This document shows, in pieces, positions 1-8,482 of a DNA stretch of 64,000 bases. The translations under genes were made by a program, and so were the position numbers. The stretch comes from Acidovorax defluvii. GTDB taxonomy: Bacteria > Pseudomonadota > Gammaproteobacteria > Burkholderiales > Burkholderiaceae_C. Where the stretch lies: assembly GCA_003268905.1 (NCBI GenBank), contig QLTU01000013.1:40998-104997 (forward strand), written 5' to 3'. How positions within the stretch are numbered: position 1 is the stretch's first letter; each line of letters starts with the position of its first letter. The notes under the pieces are model-generated. The model saw nothing but the letters and a program-made list of their open reading frames with translations. It made no database searches and had not been told where the DNA came from.

Positions 1-446
1 GCCCACGGCAAACCCTGGCGGTAGTGGCGCAGGCCAAATGCCAGCGCACCAAACGTGCCGGCCATGGCCGAGGCATCCACCACCGCCAGCACCCGCACAC
101 CGAAGTGCTGGGCCAGATCGGCGGCGCTGGGGTCGCCATCGAACAGGCCCATGACGCCTTCGATGAGGATGAGGTCGGCTTCCTGCGCCGCCGCATGCAG
201 GCGCTGGGCGCAATCGGTCTGGCCGGTCATCCACAGGTCCAGCTGGTGCACCGGCGCACCGCTGGCGAGTTGGTGCCAGTGCGGGTCCAGGAAATCGGGC
301 CCGCATTTGAAGACCCGCACGCGGCGACCCTGGCGCGCATGCAGGCGTGCCAGGGCCGCCGTCACCGTGGTCTTGCCCTGGCCAGAGGCCGGGGCCGCAA
401 TCAGCAGCGCGGGGCTGCGTGCAGCGGCGGTGGTCGGCAGGGTCAC
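1..446 (-). CDS. cobB: cobyrinic acid a,c-diamide synthase (CobB/CbiA), partial
   Basis: ATP-dependent amidation of cobyrinic acid side chains a and c in cobalamin synthesis. Only the N-terminal ~148 residues are in the window; the C-terminal glutamine amidotransferase half is cut off at position 1. Visible: a P-loop (APASGQGKTTV) near residue 20, then the family's KCGPDFLDPHWH stretch and IEGVMGLFDGDPS. The start is a GTG at 444-446 whose bases overlap the TGA stop of btuB (GTGA), so translation is probably coupled to the receptor gene. This places it in the riboswitch-controlled B12 operon. The N-terminus matches the family well; the choice between the names CobB and CbiA is not resolved here. 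Confidence 0.85.
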   Translation of the reverse strand, partial: MTLPTTAAARSPALLIAAPASGQGKTTVTAALARLHARQGRRVRVFKCGPDFLDPHWHQLASGAPVHQLDLWMTGQTDCAQRLHAAAQEADLILIEGVMGLFDGDPSAADLAQHFGVRVLAVVDASAMAGTFGALAFGLRHYRQGLPW

Positions 447-2359
447 TGCGGCGCCCACTTCACGCCGACATACAGCGTGCGGCCCGGCGTGGCATAGCCG
501 TTGGCCAGGGTGTAATTCTTGTCGGCCAGGTTGTCCAGGCGCGCCAAGATCTGGTAGTCACGCGCCAGGCGGGTGCTGGCGTAGAGATTGAGCAAGGTGT
601 AGCCGCCCAGGCGGGTCTTGTTGGTCACGTAGTCATAGCGCTGGCCCGAGACCTGCGCCTCGCCGCCCAGCGTCCAGCCCGCCACGCGCGTATCAGCCCC
701 GAAACTGGCGTGCTGGCGCGCGCGACGCGCCAGCAGCTTGCCGCTGTCGAGGTTCTTGGGGTTCTGCAAATCCAGCGAACCACGCAGCTGCACCTGGGCG
801 ACACGGGTACTGCCCGCCAGCGTAAGGCCCTCGTAGCGCGCCTTGCCCACGTTGGCATAGCAGCCCGGGAAGGGGCCCGTGCCACCCGGGCAGGGGCCCG
901 CGCCGTTAACCCAGTCTATGAGGTTGCTGACGTTGTTACGGTACGCCGTGGCCGAGAAGCTGCTTGCGTCCCGGGCCCATTTCACGCCCAGCTCGACGTT
1001 GCGGCTGGTTTCGGGCTGCAGCGTGGCATCGCCATACATGCTGAAACGCTGGTACAGCGTGGGGGCTCGAAAGGCCGTGCCGGCCGAGGCCGTGGCACGC
1101 CAGTTCGGCGCAAAGGCGTAGCCATAGGTCGCGCTGCCGGTGCTCTTGCCACCAAACTCGCTGTCGGAGTCGTGGCGCACATTGAGCTGCAGCGTGTGGC
1201 GCCCCGCGTTGAAGCCATAGCCCAGTGCCAGGGCATCCTGCGAGCGGCTGCTGTCGATGGGACTGTTTTGCAAATCGTCTTCGCGGCGCTCCAGGGCGGC
1301 ACTGAAGCGGTGGGCACCCCAGCGGAAATCGTTCTGCCAGAGGTAGCCGCGCAGCTGGGTCTCGGTGAGGTAAAGCGATGGCGTGGTCTCGTAGCGGTTG
1401 ACCGAATCGGTAATCGACACGCGCGTGCTGTACACGTCCGACCATTGCGCCGCCCAGCTGAGGCCTGCCGTACGCAGGCGGTTCAGGCTGCGGTCATCCA
1501 CGGGCCTGGACACGCTGTAAGAGGTATTGTCGTAGCCCGCATTCATTCGGCTGGCCAGCAGCGTCGCGTCCAGACGGTGCCGGGCATTGATGCGAAATCC
1601 CAGCCGGGCGTTACCCGAGGTGCTTTGGTAGCCGTCGCGGTCAGGGTTGTGTGAGCCGCTGACCTTGGCATCAAACCCGTCGCTGATTTCGCGCGCAATG
1701 CCCAGCGAATAATCGAACGCGCCATCCTGCCCGGCCGCGCCGCTGACCCCGGCCTCGATTTTGCGGGTGCCCTGGCTGCCAATGCCCACGCCCACATAGG
1801 GCCTTGCAGGGCCTTCGCCCCGACGGGTGAATAGCTGGATCACGCCACCAATGGCGTCCGATCCATAGACCGCAGCGGCCGGACCGCGCAACACCTCGAT
1901 GCGATCGATCTGCGACAGCGGAATCTGCTCCCACTGCGCACCACCGGTGGACTGCGAGTCAATGCGGACACCGTCGATATAGACCGCCGTGAAGCGCGAT
2001 TCGGCGCCGCGCAGAAAAACTCTGCTGGCATTGCCCACGCCGCCGTTGCGCGAAATCTCGATGCCCGGAAGGCGTGCCAGCACATCGGCCAGGCCCGTGG
2101 CACCGCTGCTCTCGATGGTCTCGCGGTCCACGATGGACACGTCGGCCACCAGATCGGCCAGGGGCTGCTCGGTGCGCGTGGCGGTCACCACGGTGTCTTG
2201 CAGTGACGGCATGCGTGCGTTTTACGCCAGCAGCACGGGCGCTGCCCATGGCTGCGCTTGCGCCACCACCTGGGCAGACACCAGCGACAGGACAGCCAGC
2301 ACGCAGGGGCGCAGGCACAGCGGCGCCATACGGCGCGCACGAGGGGTACGGATTTTCAT
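443..2359 (-). pseudogene. btuB: TonB-dependent B12 receptor BtuB, interrupted by an in-frame TAA after the signal peptide
   Basis: Outer-membrane cobalamin receptor. From the ATG at 2359 the first 45 codons encode a signal peptide (MKIRTPRARR, then a hydrophobic core and VSAQVVAQAQ). Codon 46 is TAA (2222-2224), and the same frame continues from codon 47 through the whole plug and barrel to 443. Downstream are a TonB-box-like region (LQDTVVTATRTEQ), plug motifs (VFLRGAESRFTAVYIDGV, RIEVLRGPAAAVYGSDAIGG) and a C-terminal strand ending VGVKWAPQ. An ATG at 2212 opens a 589-residue frame but lacks a signal peptide and a visible ribosome binding site. A CAA-to-TAA change would explain the stop. 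The call could be a pseudogene, readthrough, or sequence error; the frame is otherwise intact. Confidence 0.8.
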
Positions 2360-2434
2360 AGGAATCATCATCAACAAACAACCCGAGCCGGCTTCCCCGC
2401 CAGCATGTGGGTGACAAGGCTTCGTTTGCCCTGA

Positions 2435-2660
2435 AAGGCGCGCGAAACCACCGTGTTGGCCGGTATCCGGGCTGGCGGAGCACCCTCCAATGCCTTCCCA
2501 GGCGCTTGTTCAAGGCACCCAGTGGCGTGTGAATGGAGAGGGAATCGGATGATTCGTCCGCTGACCGTTGCGGGGGCAGCGCAGGCTGGGCCCACCATGT
2601 TTGGCGGAACCTCCCTGCTTCCCGTTGAACTGCGGTATGTGAACCACACCGCGAGCACCA
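2435..2660 (-). promoter_or_regulatory. cobalamin (adenosylcobalamin) riboswitch
   Basis: Read on the minus strand, this segment holds the hallmark core elements in order: TTCAACGGGAAGC (2612-2624), the core GCTGCCCCCGCAAC (2567-2580), GCCACTGGGTGCC (2513-2525), CTGGGAAGGC (2493-2502) and a B12 box GCCAGCCCGGATACCGGCC (2459-2477). It ends about 80 nt before the btuB start. It should repress the receptor and the downstream cob genes when B12 is plentiful. Outer limits are approximate. Confidence 0.92.
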
Positions 2661-2713
2661 ACGGCGCGATTTTAAGGGCATTCCAGGTGCACCCCTCTAC
2701 AATCGCCGGCAGT

Positions 2714-2935
2714 ATGGACGCTCCTTCCACCACCGACCAGATCGCCGAACGCGTTGAGCGGCTGCTCTTGCGCCACGCGGAACTCCAGCGCACCAACGCC
2801 CTGCTGGCAAGCCAGGTGGCTAGCCTCACGCAAGAGCGCGACTCCCTCAGATCACGCTTGAGCGCCGCCCGCGCCCGGGTGGATGCCCTGCTGGAACGCC
2901 TGCCCACCGCCCCCTCCCCCAAGGACGCCGAATGA
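2714..2935 (+). CDS. TIGR02449-type small coiled-coil protein, ZapB-like
   Basis: 73-residue highly charged protein predicted to be one continuous coiled coil (QIAERVERLLLRHAELQRTN, then QVASLTQERDSLRSRL), ending in KDAE. Genes of this type sit directly upstream of zapA in many beta- and gammaproteobacteria and are suspected partners in Z-ring assembly; no function is proven from the sequence. I chose the ATG at 2714 because an upstream in-frame extension would run through the riboswitch region. Its stop overlaps the zapA start (ATGA, 2932-2935), so the two are translationally coupled. A TACAAT at 2698-2703 would place the mRNA start only a few bases before the ATG. Confidence 0.8.
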   Translation: MDAPSTTDQIAERVERLLLRHAELQRTNALLASQVASLTQERDSLRSRLSAARARVDALLERLPTAPSPKDAE

Positions 2936-3291
2936 AACAAATCGAGGTGCAGATCCTGCAGCAAAGCTACCTGCTGTCCTGCCCCGAAGGGCACGAGTCA
3001 AGGTTGCTGGAAGCGGTGGAGCGTGTAGACACCGCCATGACGCGCATCCGCGATGCCGGCAAGGTGCGGTCGCGCGAACGCATTGCCGTGCTGGCGGCGC
3101 TGAATCTGGCGTTTGACATTGCCGACCGCGAAGCCGCTGACCTGGCGGCCGAGCGTGCACAACCAGCCGGTCACGCCCACACCATCGGGTCAACAAGCCA
3201 GCCTTCCGACGCGAGCACCGATGATCAGCAGCTGCAGGCGCTTGTGCGTCGCCTGGATGACGCCTTGGGGGAAGACGGGCGACTGCTCTGA
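2932..3291 (+). CDS. zapA: cell division protein ZapA
   Basis: 119-residue FtsZ-bundling factor acting at the division ring. The N-terminus (MKQIEVQILQQSYLLSCPEG) is the typical ZapA beta-hairpin region, followed by the helix RLLEAVERVDTAMTRIRDAG and RSRERIAVLAALNLAFDI, which lead into the C-terminal coiled coil. Residues 80-119 are a low-complexity polar tail. It overlaps the upstream coiled-coil gene by four bases and is followed by the 6S RNA gene, the arrangement seen in many proteobacteria. Length is normal for the family. Confidence 0.93.
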   Translation: MKQIEVQILQQSYLLSCPEGHESRLLEAVERVDTAMTRIRDAGKVRSRERIAVLAALNLAFDIADREAADLAAERAQPAGHAHTIGSTSQPSDASTDDQQLQALVRRLDDALGEDGRLL

Positions 3292-3363
3292 GCAAATCGC
3301 ACCTGCAGCCACTGCTTACAACGGCAGCGCCTGCAGGGCATGCATCCAGCGCCTACAATGGAG

Positions 3364-3546
3364 GTGTCTGCGGTGCTGCCGGGCTTTATATTTCCTTGAA
3401 CCAATGCTCATTGAGCACGGGCTTGGTACATCGCCCGGTGAGCGTGATCATCTCGCGTCAGATGAACCCAACGCCTGGCTGCCCTCGCCCACCTGAACCC
3501 CCGGTTCAGGATGCCGGTCCGGTGGCACTTGCAGACACCCTCTTTT
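3364..3546 (+). ncRNA. ssrS: 6S RNA (SsrS)
   Basis: The ends form a long closing stem: GTGTCTGC at 3364-3371 pairs exactly with GCAGACAC at 3531-3538, extended by GGTGCTGCC against GGTGGCA. The ~175 nt length, largely paired rod-like arms around an open centre and position directly after zapA all fit 6S RNA, which mimics an open promoter and binds sigma70 RNA polymerase. A -10 TACAAT lies at 3354-3359, just before the proposed 5' end. A T-run (TCTTTTT) follows the stem at 3541-3547 and is the likely terminator. Confidence 0.88.
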
Positions 3547-3612
3547 TGCCCCCGTCAGTGCAGCAACGCTCTGCGCAGACGTCGCGCCTTCAGTACCCCC
3601 GGAATCCTTTGC

Positions 3613-4431
3613 ATGATGCTCGACCCCCTTCTGATTGTTGAACTCGGAATCCTAGGTCTGGGCACAGGTTTTCTGGCGGGCCTGCTCGGCATTGGTGGTG
3701 GCATGCTGCTGGTGCCCTTCCTGACCTACATCCTGGGCCACCAGCAAGTAGCCCCCGATCTCGCCGTCAAGATGGCCATTGCCACCTCCATGGCCACCAT
3801 CATGTTCACCTCGATTTCCAGCGTGCGCGCACACCACAAGCGGGGTGCAGTGCGCTGGGACATCGTGAAGCGGCTGGCGCCGGGCATCGTTATCGGCGGA
3901 CTGGTGGCGAGCCTGGGCGTTTTTTCGCTGCTCAAGGGTGCATTTCTGGCGATCTTCTTCGGGCTTTTTGTGAGCTTCTCCGCATTTCAGATGTTTCTGG
4001 ACAAAAAACCGGCGCCGTCCCGACAGATGCCGGGACCCGGCGGTCAATTGGCGGCCGGGGGGCTGATTGGTTTCCTGTCCGGCCTGGTGGGTGCCGGTGG
4101 TGGTTTTGTCAGCGTGCCCTTCATGACCTGGTGCAACGTGGCCATTCACAATGCCGTCGCCACCAGTGCCGCACTGGGCTTTCCGATTGCCTTGGCGAAT
4201 GTGGTGGGTTATGCGGTGGGCGGTCAATCCGTGGACGGCCTGCCCGCAGCCTCGCTCGGCTATATCTGGCTACCGGCTCTGGCAGTCATCGCCACCTGCA
4301 GCGTCATGACAGCGCCCTTGGGCGCCCGCGCCGCGCACCAACTGCCCGTGAAACAGCTCAAACGTGTGTTTGCCAGTTTGCTGTTCATGCTGGCGGCCTA
4401 CATGCTCTGGAAGGGCGTGTCCGCGTTCTGA
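3613..4431 (+). CDS. TauE/SafE family membrane exporter
   Basis: 272-residue inner-membrane protein with about eight hydrophobic segments and the two pseudo-repeated glycine-rich signatures of the family: GLLGIGGGMLLVPFL near residue 20 and GLVGAGGGFVSVPFMT near residue 160. Family members export sulfite or organosulfonates, or related anions; the substrate here cannot be told. I start at the first ATG of GCATGATGCTC (3613), because upstream codons in frame fall inside the 6S RNA gene and the protein then begins directly at its first membrane helix. It occupies the slot where many genomes carry the 5-formyl-THF cyclo-ligase gene after 6S RNA. Confidence 0.88.
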   Translation: MMLDPLLIVELGILGLGTGFLAGLLGIGGGMLLVPFLTYILGHQQVAPDLAVKMAIATSMATIMFTSISSVRAHHKRGAVRWDIVKRLAPGIVIGGLVASLGVFSLLKGAFLAIFFGLFVSFSAFQMFLDKKPAPSRQMPGPGGQLAAGGLIGFLSGLVGAGGGFVSVPFMTWCNVAIHNAVATSAALGFPIALANVVGYAVGGQSVDGLPAASLGYIWLPALAVIATCSVMTAPLGARAAHQLPVKQLKRVFASLLFMLAAYMLWKGVSAF

Positions 4432-4516
4432 GGGAAACCCCCTGCGATACGGTAAGGCCACATGCTGAGCGCCCTCCCCGTGCTCTTGCGCTGCGGGAGC
4501 AAGCTATTCGCCCAGT

Positions 4517-4685
4517 CTAGGAGCCTGTCGGACTTGGAGCGTCGAAAGCGAAAATCGGCCCCAGCGAGGACAGTTTTTGCCAGATTTGCAGCGCCATAGC
4601 CTGGCTATGGGGCAAAAAGGTGGTGAAAAATGGATCGCTGCGGCCGATTTGCAGCCGACGATTTCCAAGTCCGACAGGCTCCTAG
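4517..4685. mobile_element. MITE-like palindromic element with 22-bp terminal inverted repeats
   Basis: CTAGGAGCCTGTCGGACTTG at 4517-4536 (arm continues to 4538) is an exact reverse complement of 4664-4685. The interior continues as an imperfect palindrome (CGTCG..AAAATCGGCC against GGCCGATTTGCAGCCGACG) with a central hairpin TTTTTGCC...GGCAAAAA around CCATAG/CTATGG. There is no coding capacity. The 169-bp unit resembles a miniature inverted-repeat element; flanking target duplications are not obvious. Its right end supplies the TAG stop codon (4682-4684) of the GGDEF-EAL gene. Confidence 0.8.
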
Positions 4686-6976
4686 GTGGCAGGCATCTCT
4701 GGCGCAAACTGCGCCAGCCCGAGGGTGGACTTGCCCAGCAGTTGCCGGAACTCGGCCGAAGGCAGGCCAGGCGAACACAGGTATCCCTGAAAATGGCCAC
4801 ACTGCATCTGCTGCAGCACGGCGCGTTGGGCAGATGTTTCCACACCCTCTGCCACCACTTCGATATGCAGCGCGCGCCCCATGCTGATGATGGCACTGAC
4901 AATGGCACGGTCCCCATCGTCTTCGGGCAGGCCCCGCACGAACGACTGGTCGATCTTGAGCTTGTGGATGGGCAGCTTCTTCAGATAAGCAAGGCTGGAG
5001 TAGCCCGTCCCAAAGTCGTCGATGGCGAGGCTCACACCAAGCTCCGACAGGGCTCCCAAGCGCAGCTCCATTTCGTGCGCATCCTGCAGCAAGATTGTTT
5101 CGGTCAGCTCCAGTTCGAGCAAGGTCGCTGGCAACTGGTGCACTGCCAGCAGACGCGTCAGACGTTCCACGAAATCGGCCTGGCGAAACTCCAGCGCAGA
5201 AACGTTGACGGACACCACAATGGGCATGCCATCCCGCATCCACTGCGCAGCTTCGCGCACGGCCTGCTCCATCACCCATGCCCCCAGCGTCACGATATAG
5301 CCGGACTCCTCAGCCAACGGCACAAACTGTGCGGGTGATACGGCACCAAACTCAGGGTCCGTCCATCGGATCAGCGCCTCTGCCCCGATGATCCTGCCGG
5401 TAATGCGGTTCACCTGCGGCTGATAATGCACAGACAGGCGCTGCTCACCCAGCGCCTGGCGCATGGCGTGCTCGAGCTTCATGCGCGAGAGCAGGTTGGC
5501 GTTCATCTGTGGCTGGTAAAAGCCATAGCTGCCACGCCCCCGCTCCTTGACGCGGTACATGGCCGTGTCGGCCTGCTTGATGAGATCGTCCAGCGTGACC
5601 CCGTCTTGCGGATACAGCGCCATGCCAATGCTGCACTGGATGGAGAACCCCATGCCATCCAGCAAGAACGGCCTGAGCATGTCGTCCAGTATCCGGCCTG
5701 CCACGCTTTCCGCCACCACGGCGTCGGCGCCATGCAAATAAATCACGAACTCGTCGCCACCGAGGCGGCACAACATGTCGGTCTGTCGCAGGCAAGCCTG
5801 CAGGCGCTCGGCAACCAACTGCAATACCCGATCACCAAAGGGATGGCCCAGAGAGTCGTTGATGACCTTGAACCGGTCCAGATCCAGGAAAAGGATGGCA
5901 AAGCCGGTGTCGCTGGCCCGCCCGCCCTGAATCGCGGTGTGCACCCTCTGCGATAGCAGCAACCGGTTGGGCAAACCGGTCAGCACATCGCTGTAGGCAA
6001 GTTCTTCAATGCGTTTCTGGGCCGCGTGCTGCAACGTGAGGTCGCGCATGAAGCCAATGCTTTGTACAACCCGGCCTTCATCATCGCGCAGCGCAACCCA
6101 TGAAAGATGCACGGCGCAGTAGGCACCGTTGTCGCGTGGCAACCAGAGCTCGCCCTCCCAGAAGCCTTCACGATCCCATCCGGCCAGCACCTGTTCCATG
6201 AAGGATGCGTCCGAACCACTACCAAACAAGGACGCCGCCAGGCATCCCTCAAACGCTGCAGAGCAAGGCCCAACCAAACGCTCGCAGCCCGGATTCATGC
6301 GCATGAGCTGGTGCTGGCTATCTGCAATGAAGATGGCGTCCAGGCTGGAATCAAAAACCCGTGCCGCCAGACGCAGGCTAGCCTGCACCTCGGTCTGGCG
6401 GGTGATGTCCCGAAAGGAATACACACGTCCCACGGGTCGTCCCTTGTGAAGCTGGGGCACAACGCGGCGCTCCACCGTCATGCCGCCGTGCAACTCCAGG
6501 ATGTCGGTGCGCTCCAGCAGCGGCTCACATTCAATGGCGGCAAGGCGCGCCTGATAGTCCTCTACATCCACCACCATGGATGAGAGATGCTCGTGCACCG
6601 CAGCGTCATTGCGCTGCAGCAATAGCGCCCGCGGAATATTCCAGATTTGCGCCAGCCGCTGGTTAAAGGCACGCACGCGCCCGTCAAGCCCGCACACCAG
6701 CATGCCGTCGGCAGCGGAGTCGAGGGTGGCGCGCAATTCGGAGAGCAAGGTTTCCAGCTCCTGCTCGGTAGCGTTCTGGGCACTGCGGTCCAGCATGGTG
6801 AGCATGAGAACAGTGTGCCCATCGCCCGGGTTCACCCATGTGACGCGTCGATCCACAGGCACCAGCACACCATCTGCTCGCAACATGCTGGTGTGAGAGT
6901 GAATGCCAGCTGCAAGGGTGGCCTTGGGCTCGGCCCAGAAGGCATGGTCCTGGGGCGTCGCTGCCAAGCTTGTCAC
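4682..6976 (-). CDS. PAS-GGDEF-EAL cyclic-di-GMP turnover protein
   Basis: 764-residue soluble signalling protein with two PAS-like sensor domains (about residues 75-210 and 215-335), a GGDEF domain with intact RLGGDEFVIY near residue 404, and an EAL domain with intact GAEALIRW near residue 532 plus the DDFGTGYSSLAYLK loop. Both catalytic signatures are preserved, so it could make and degrade c-di-GMP; bifunctional proteins usually favour one activity. No membrane segment is visible. The C-terminus (EMPAT) ends in a TAG lying in the terminal repeat of the adjacent MITE-like element, so the original end may have been different. A second c-di-GMP-type gene lies just upstream on the same strand. 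Confidence 0.92.
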   Translation of the reverse strand: MTSLAATPQDHAFWAEPKATLAAGIHSHTSMLRADGVLVPVDRRVTWVNPGDGHTVLMLTMLDRSAQNATEQELETLLSELRATLDSAADGMLVCGLDGRVRAFNQRLAQIWNIPRALLLQRNDAAVHEHLSSMVVDVEDYQARLAAIECEPLLERTDILELHGGMTVERRVVPQLHKGRPVGRVYSFRDITRQTEVQASLRLAARVFDSSLDAIFIADSQHQLMRMNPGCERLVGPCSAAFEGCLAASLFGSGSDASFMEQVLAGWDREGFWEGELWLPRDNGAYCAVHLSWVALRDDEGRVVQSIGFMRDLTLQHAAQKRIEELAYSDVLTGLPNRLLLSQRVHTAIQGGRASDTGFAILFLDLDRFKVINDSLGHPFGDRVLQLVAERLQACLRQTDMLCRLGGDEFVIYLHGADAVVAESVAGRILDDMLRPFLLDGMGFSIQCSIGMALYPQDGVTLDDLIKQADTAMYRVKERGRGSYGFYQPQMNANLLSRMKLEHAMRQALGEQRLSVHYQPQVNRITGRIIGAEALIRWTDPEFGAVSPAQFVPLAEESGYIVTLGAWVMEQAVREAAQWMRDGMPIVVSVNVSALEFRQADFVERLTRLLAVHQLPATLLELELTETILLQDAHEMELRLGALSELGVSLAIDDFGTGYSSLAYLKKLPIHKLKIDQSFVRGLPEDDGDRAIVSAIISMGRALHIEVVAEGVETSAQRAVLQQMQCGHFQGYLCSPGLPSAEFRQLLGKSTLGLAQFAPEMPAT

Positions 6977-7119
6977 GGGCTAGCCTACCATGTCGCTACT
7001 TGGCAGTCCAGCCAACCGCTCCGCCGCCTTGTTCACCTGCAAGATGCACAGGCTCTTTTCGTCCACGAGCCAAACGGCCTCCAGCAAGCCATCCAGCCAG
7101 GCGTGCGTCGGAAAAAGAC

Positions 7120-8391
7120 TCACGCTTGCGCCTTATCGGAACCGGGGTCTACGGCGCGCTCAAAAAAATAACAGATCCGCTTGCGAGGCGACAGGTAATC
7201 GAGTGCATCGCGAGGCAACTGGGCAGGCTTCAGACTGCGTCGTATACCCAGTTCGGGCATCTCCTCCAGGTCCAGCACCGGCGCCTCGTCCTTGGGAACG
7301 CGGATGTCGTGAACAATCACCTTGGGGCGCAGCGGCCTGGAAGAGTTGACCAAAACCACAATCGCGTAACGGTCATTCACCAGCTGAACTACGGATCCTG
7401 GCGGATAAACCCCCATCATTCGGATGAAGGCTCCCAGTACCACCGGATCAAAGCGCGACTTGAGCTGGGCAAAAATCGCCGAAAGGGCTTCGTGGGGAGT
7501 CAGGACCTCCACACTTCCCACCGGGTTGCACATGCGGTCGTAGTGATTGACCAAGGCCAGAATCTGGCCCGCGCGCCCCATATCTTCGCCCACGAGACGC
7601 AGGGGGAATCCGCTACCGTCTGCCATTTCATGGTGCTGGGCTATTGCGGTCAGAACAGCATCTGACAGTCCCATTTGCTGGGCAAAAGCGACTGAATGCC
7701 CCACATGCGCCTCATAACGCTCTCGCGCGGCCGGAGTGAGCCCGGCGTCAGCTGGTGCGTTGAGCTTGCCCAGATCGTGCAGCAACGCAGCAATCCCGAG
7801 CTGGTGCATTTCCGGGGTTTTCATGCCCAAAGCCTTGCCCAGCAAGAGGCTGACCACCATGACATTGACGGGGTGCAGCGCGCTGCTCTCGCCCACGCCT
7901 TCTGACAGGAGACGGATCACTACGTCCCCGTTCTGCAGCAATTCCTTCAGGCAGTCCGCCACCAGCGCTTCGCTGTGATGGCGAGCCAGGTCTGGCTGCG
8001 CGCCAACTGCACGCTCTACGGCCTGATACTGCCGTGTCGCGTCCTCGAAACGCTGGTTGCATGCGGCCAATAGCTGGTTCTGACGCTGCAAGTGGGCGCG
8101 ATTCTGGGCGGCGATGGAATCTGCAATTACAGCCGGGACAACCGGGTCTGCTGCCAATTCCGGTTCGTCCACATCAGGCACCTTGGCCACGACCGCGTCC
8201 AGTGCGGGATCACTTTTATGGGGATAGTAACGAACTTCGGAAAGGCCAAGCTCCCTGAGCGTGGCAATCTGGCTCGCCGAAACGATGCGAAAGCGGCTCA
8301 CTGGGAAAGGATGGTGCAACCAGCCCACGTCCAACTGAACGTACATGCCGATGCGAAGCTGACTGATGTCAATGAGGAGGGAAGAATTCAC
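7120..8391 (-). CDS. HD-GYP-type c-di-GMP phosphodiesterase with DUF3391 N-terminus
   Basis: 423 residues from a GTG at 8391. The N-terminal ~100 residues (QLRIGMYVQLDVGWLHHPF, then LGLSEVRYYP) match the DUF3391 domain that precedes many HD-GYP domains. The HD core has ALLHDLGKLN, the downstream AQHHEMADGSGFP motif (HHE plus a GSGFP version of the GYP loop) and ILALVNHYDRMCN. This family hydrolyses c-di-GMP to GMP. An in-frame TTG further upstream (8430) would add 13 residues, but neither start has a good ribosome binding site and the GTG better fits the domain boundary. It lies upstream of, and in the same direction as, the PAS-GGDEF-EAL gene. Confidence 0.85.
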   Translation of the reverse strand: MNSSLLIDISQLRIGMYVQLDVGWLHHPFPVSRFRIVSASQIATLRELGLSEVRYYPHKSDPALDAVVAKVPDVDEPELAADPVVPAVIADSIAAQNRAHLQRQNQLLAACNQRFEDATRQYQAVERAVGAQPDLARHHSEALVADCLKELLQNGDVVIRLLSEGVGESSALHPVNVMVVSLLLGKALGMKTPEMHQLGIAALLHDLGKLNAPADAGLTPAARERYEAHVGHSVAFAQQMGLSDAVLTAIAQHHEMADGSGFPLRLVGEDMGRAGQILALVNHYDRMCNPVGSVEVLTPHEALSAIFAQLKSRFDPVVLGAFIRMMGVYPPGSVVQLVNDRYAIVVLVNSSRPLRPKVIVHDIRVPKDEAPVLDLEEMPELGIRRSLKPAQLPRDALDYLSPRKRICYFFERAVDPGSDKAQA

Positions 8392-8482
8392 AGCACATAA
8401 AAAGATACATGGTGAGATGAATTCCACCAATAGTTACTGCAATTGTCGCCCGATCACCGATTCCAACACGGTTGCCTTGCAG

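Noticed and set aside
347..1654. 435-codon open frame opposite btuB
   Set aside because: Antisense shadow; no initiation signals or domains.
8391..8430. TTG start for the HD-GYP protein
   Set aside because: It adds 13 residues unlike the family N-terminus and has no ribosome binding site.
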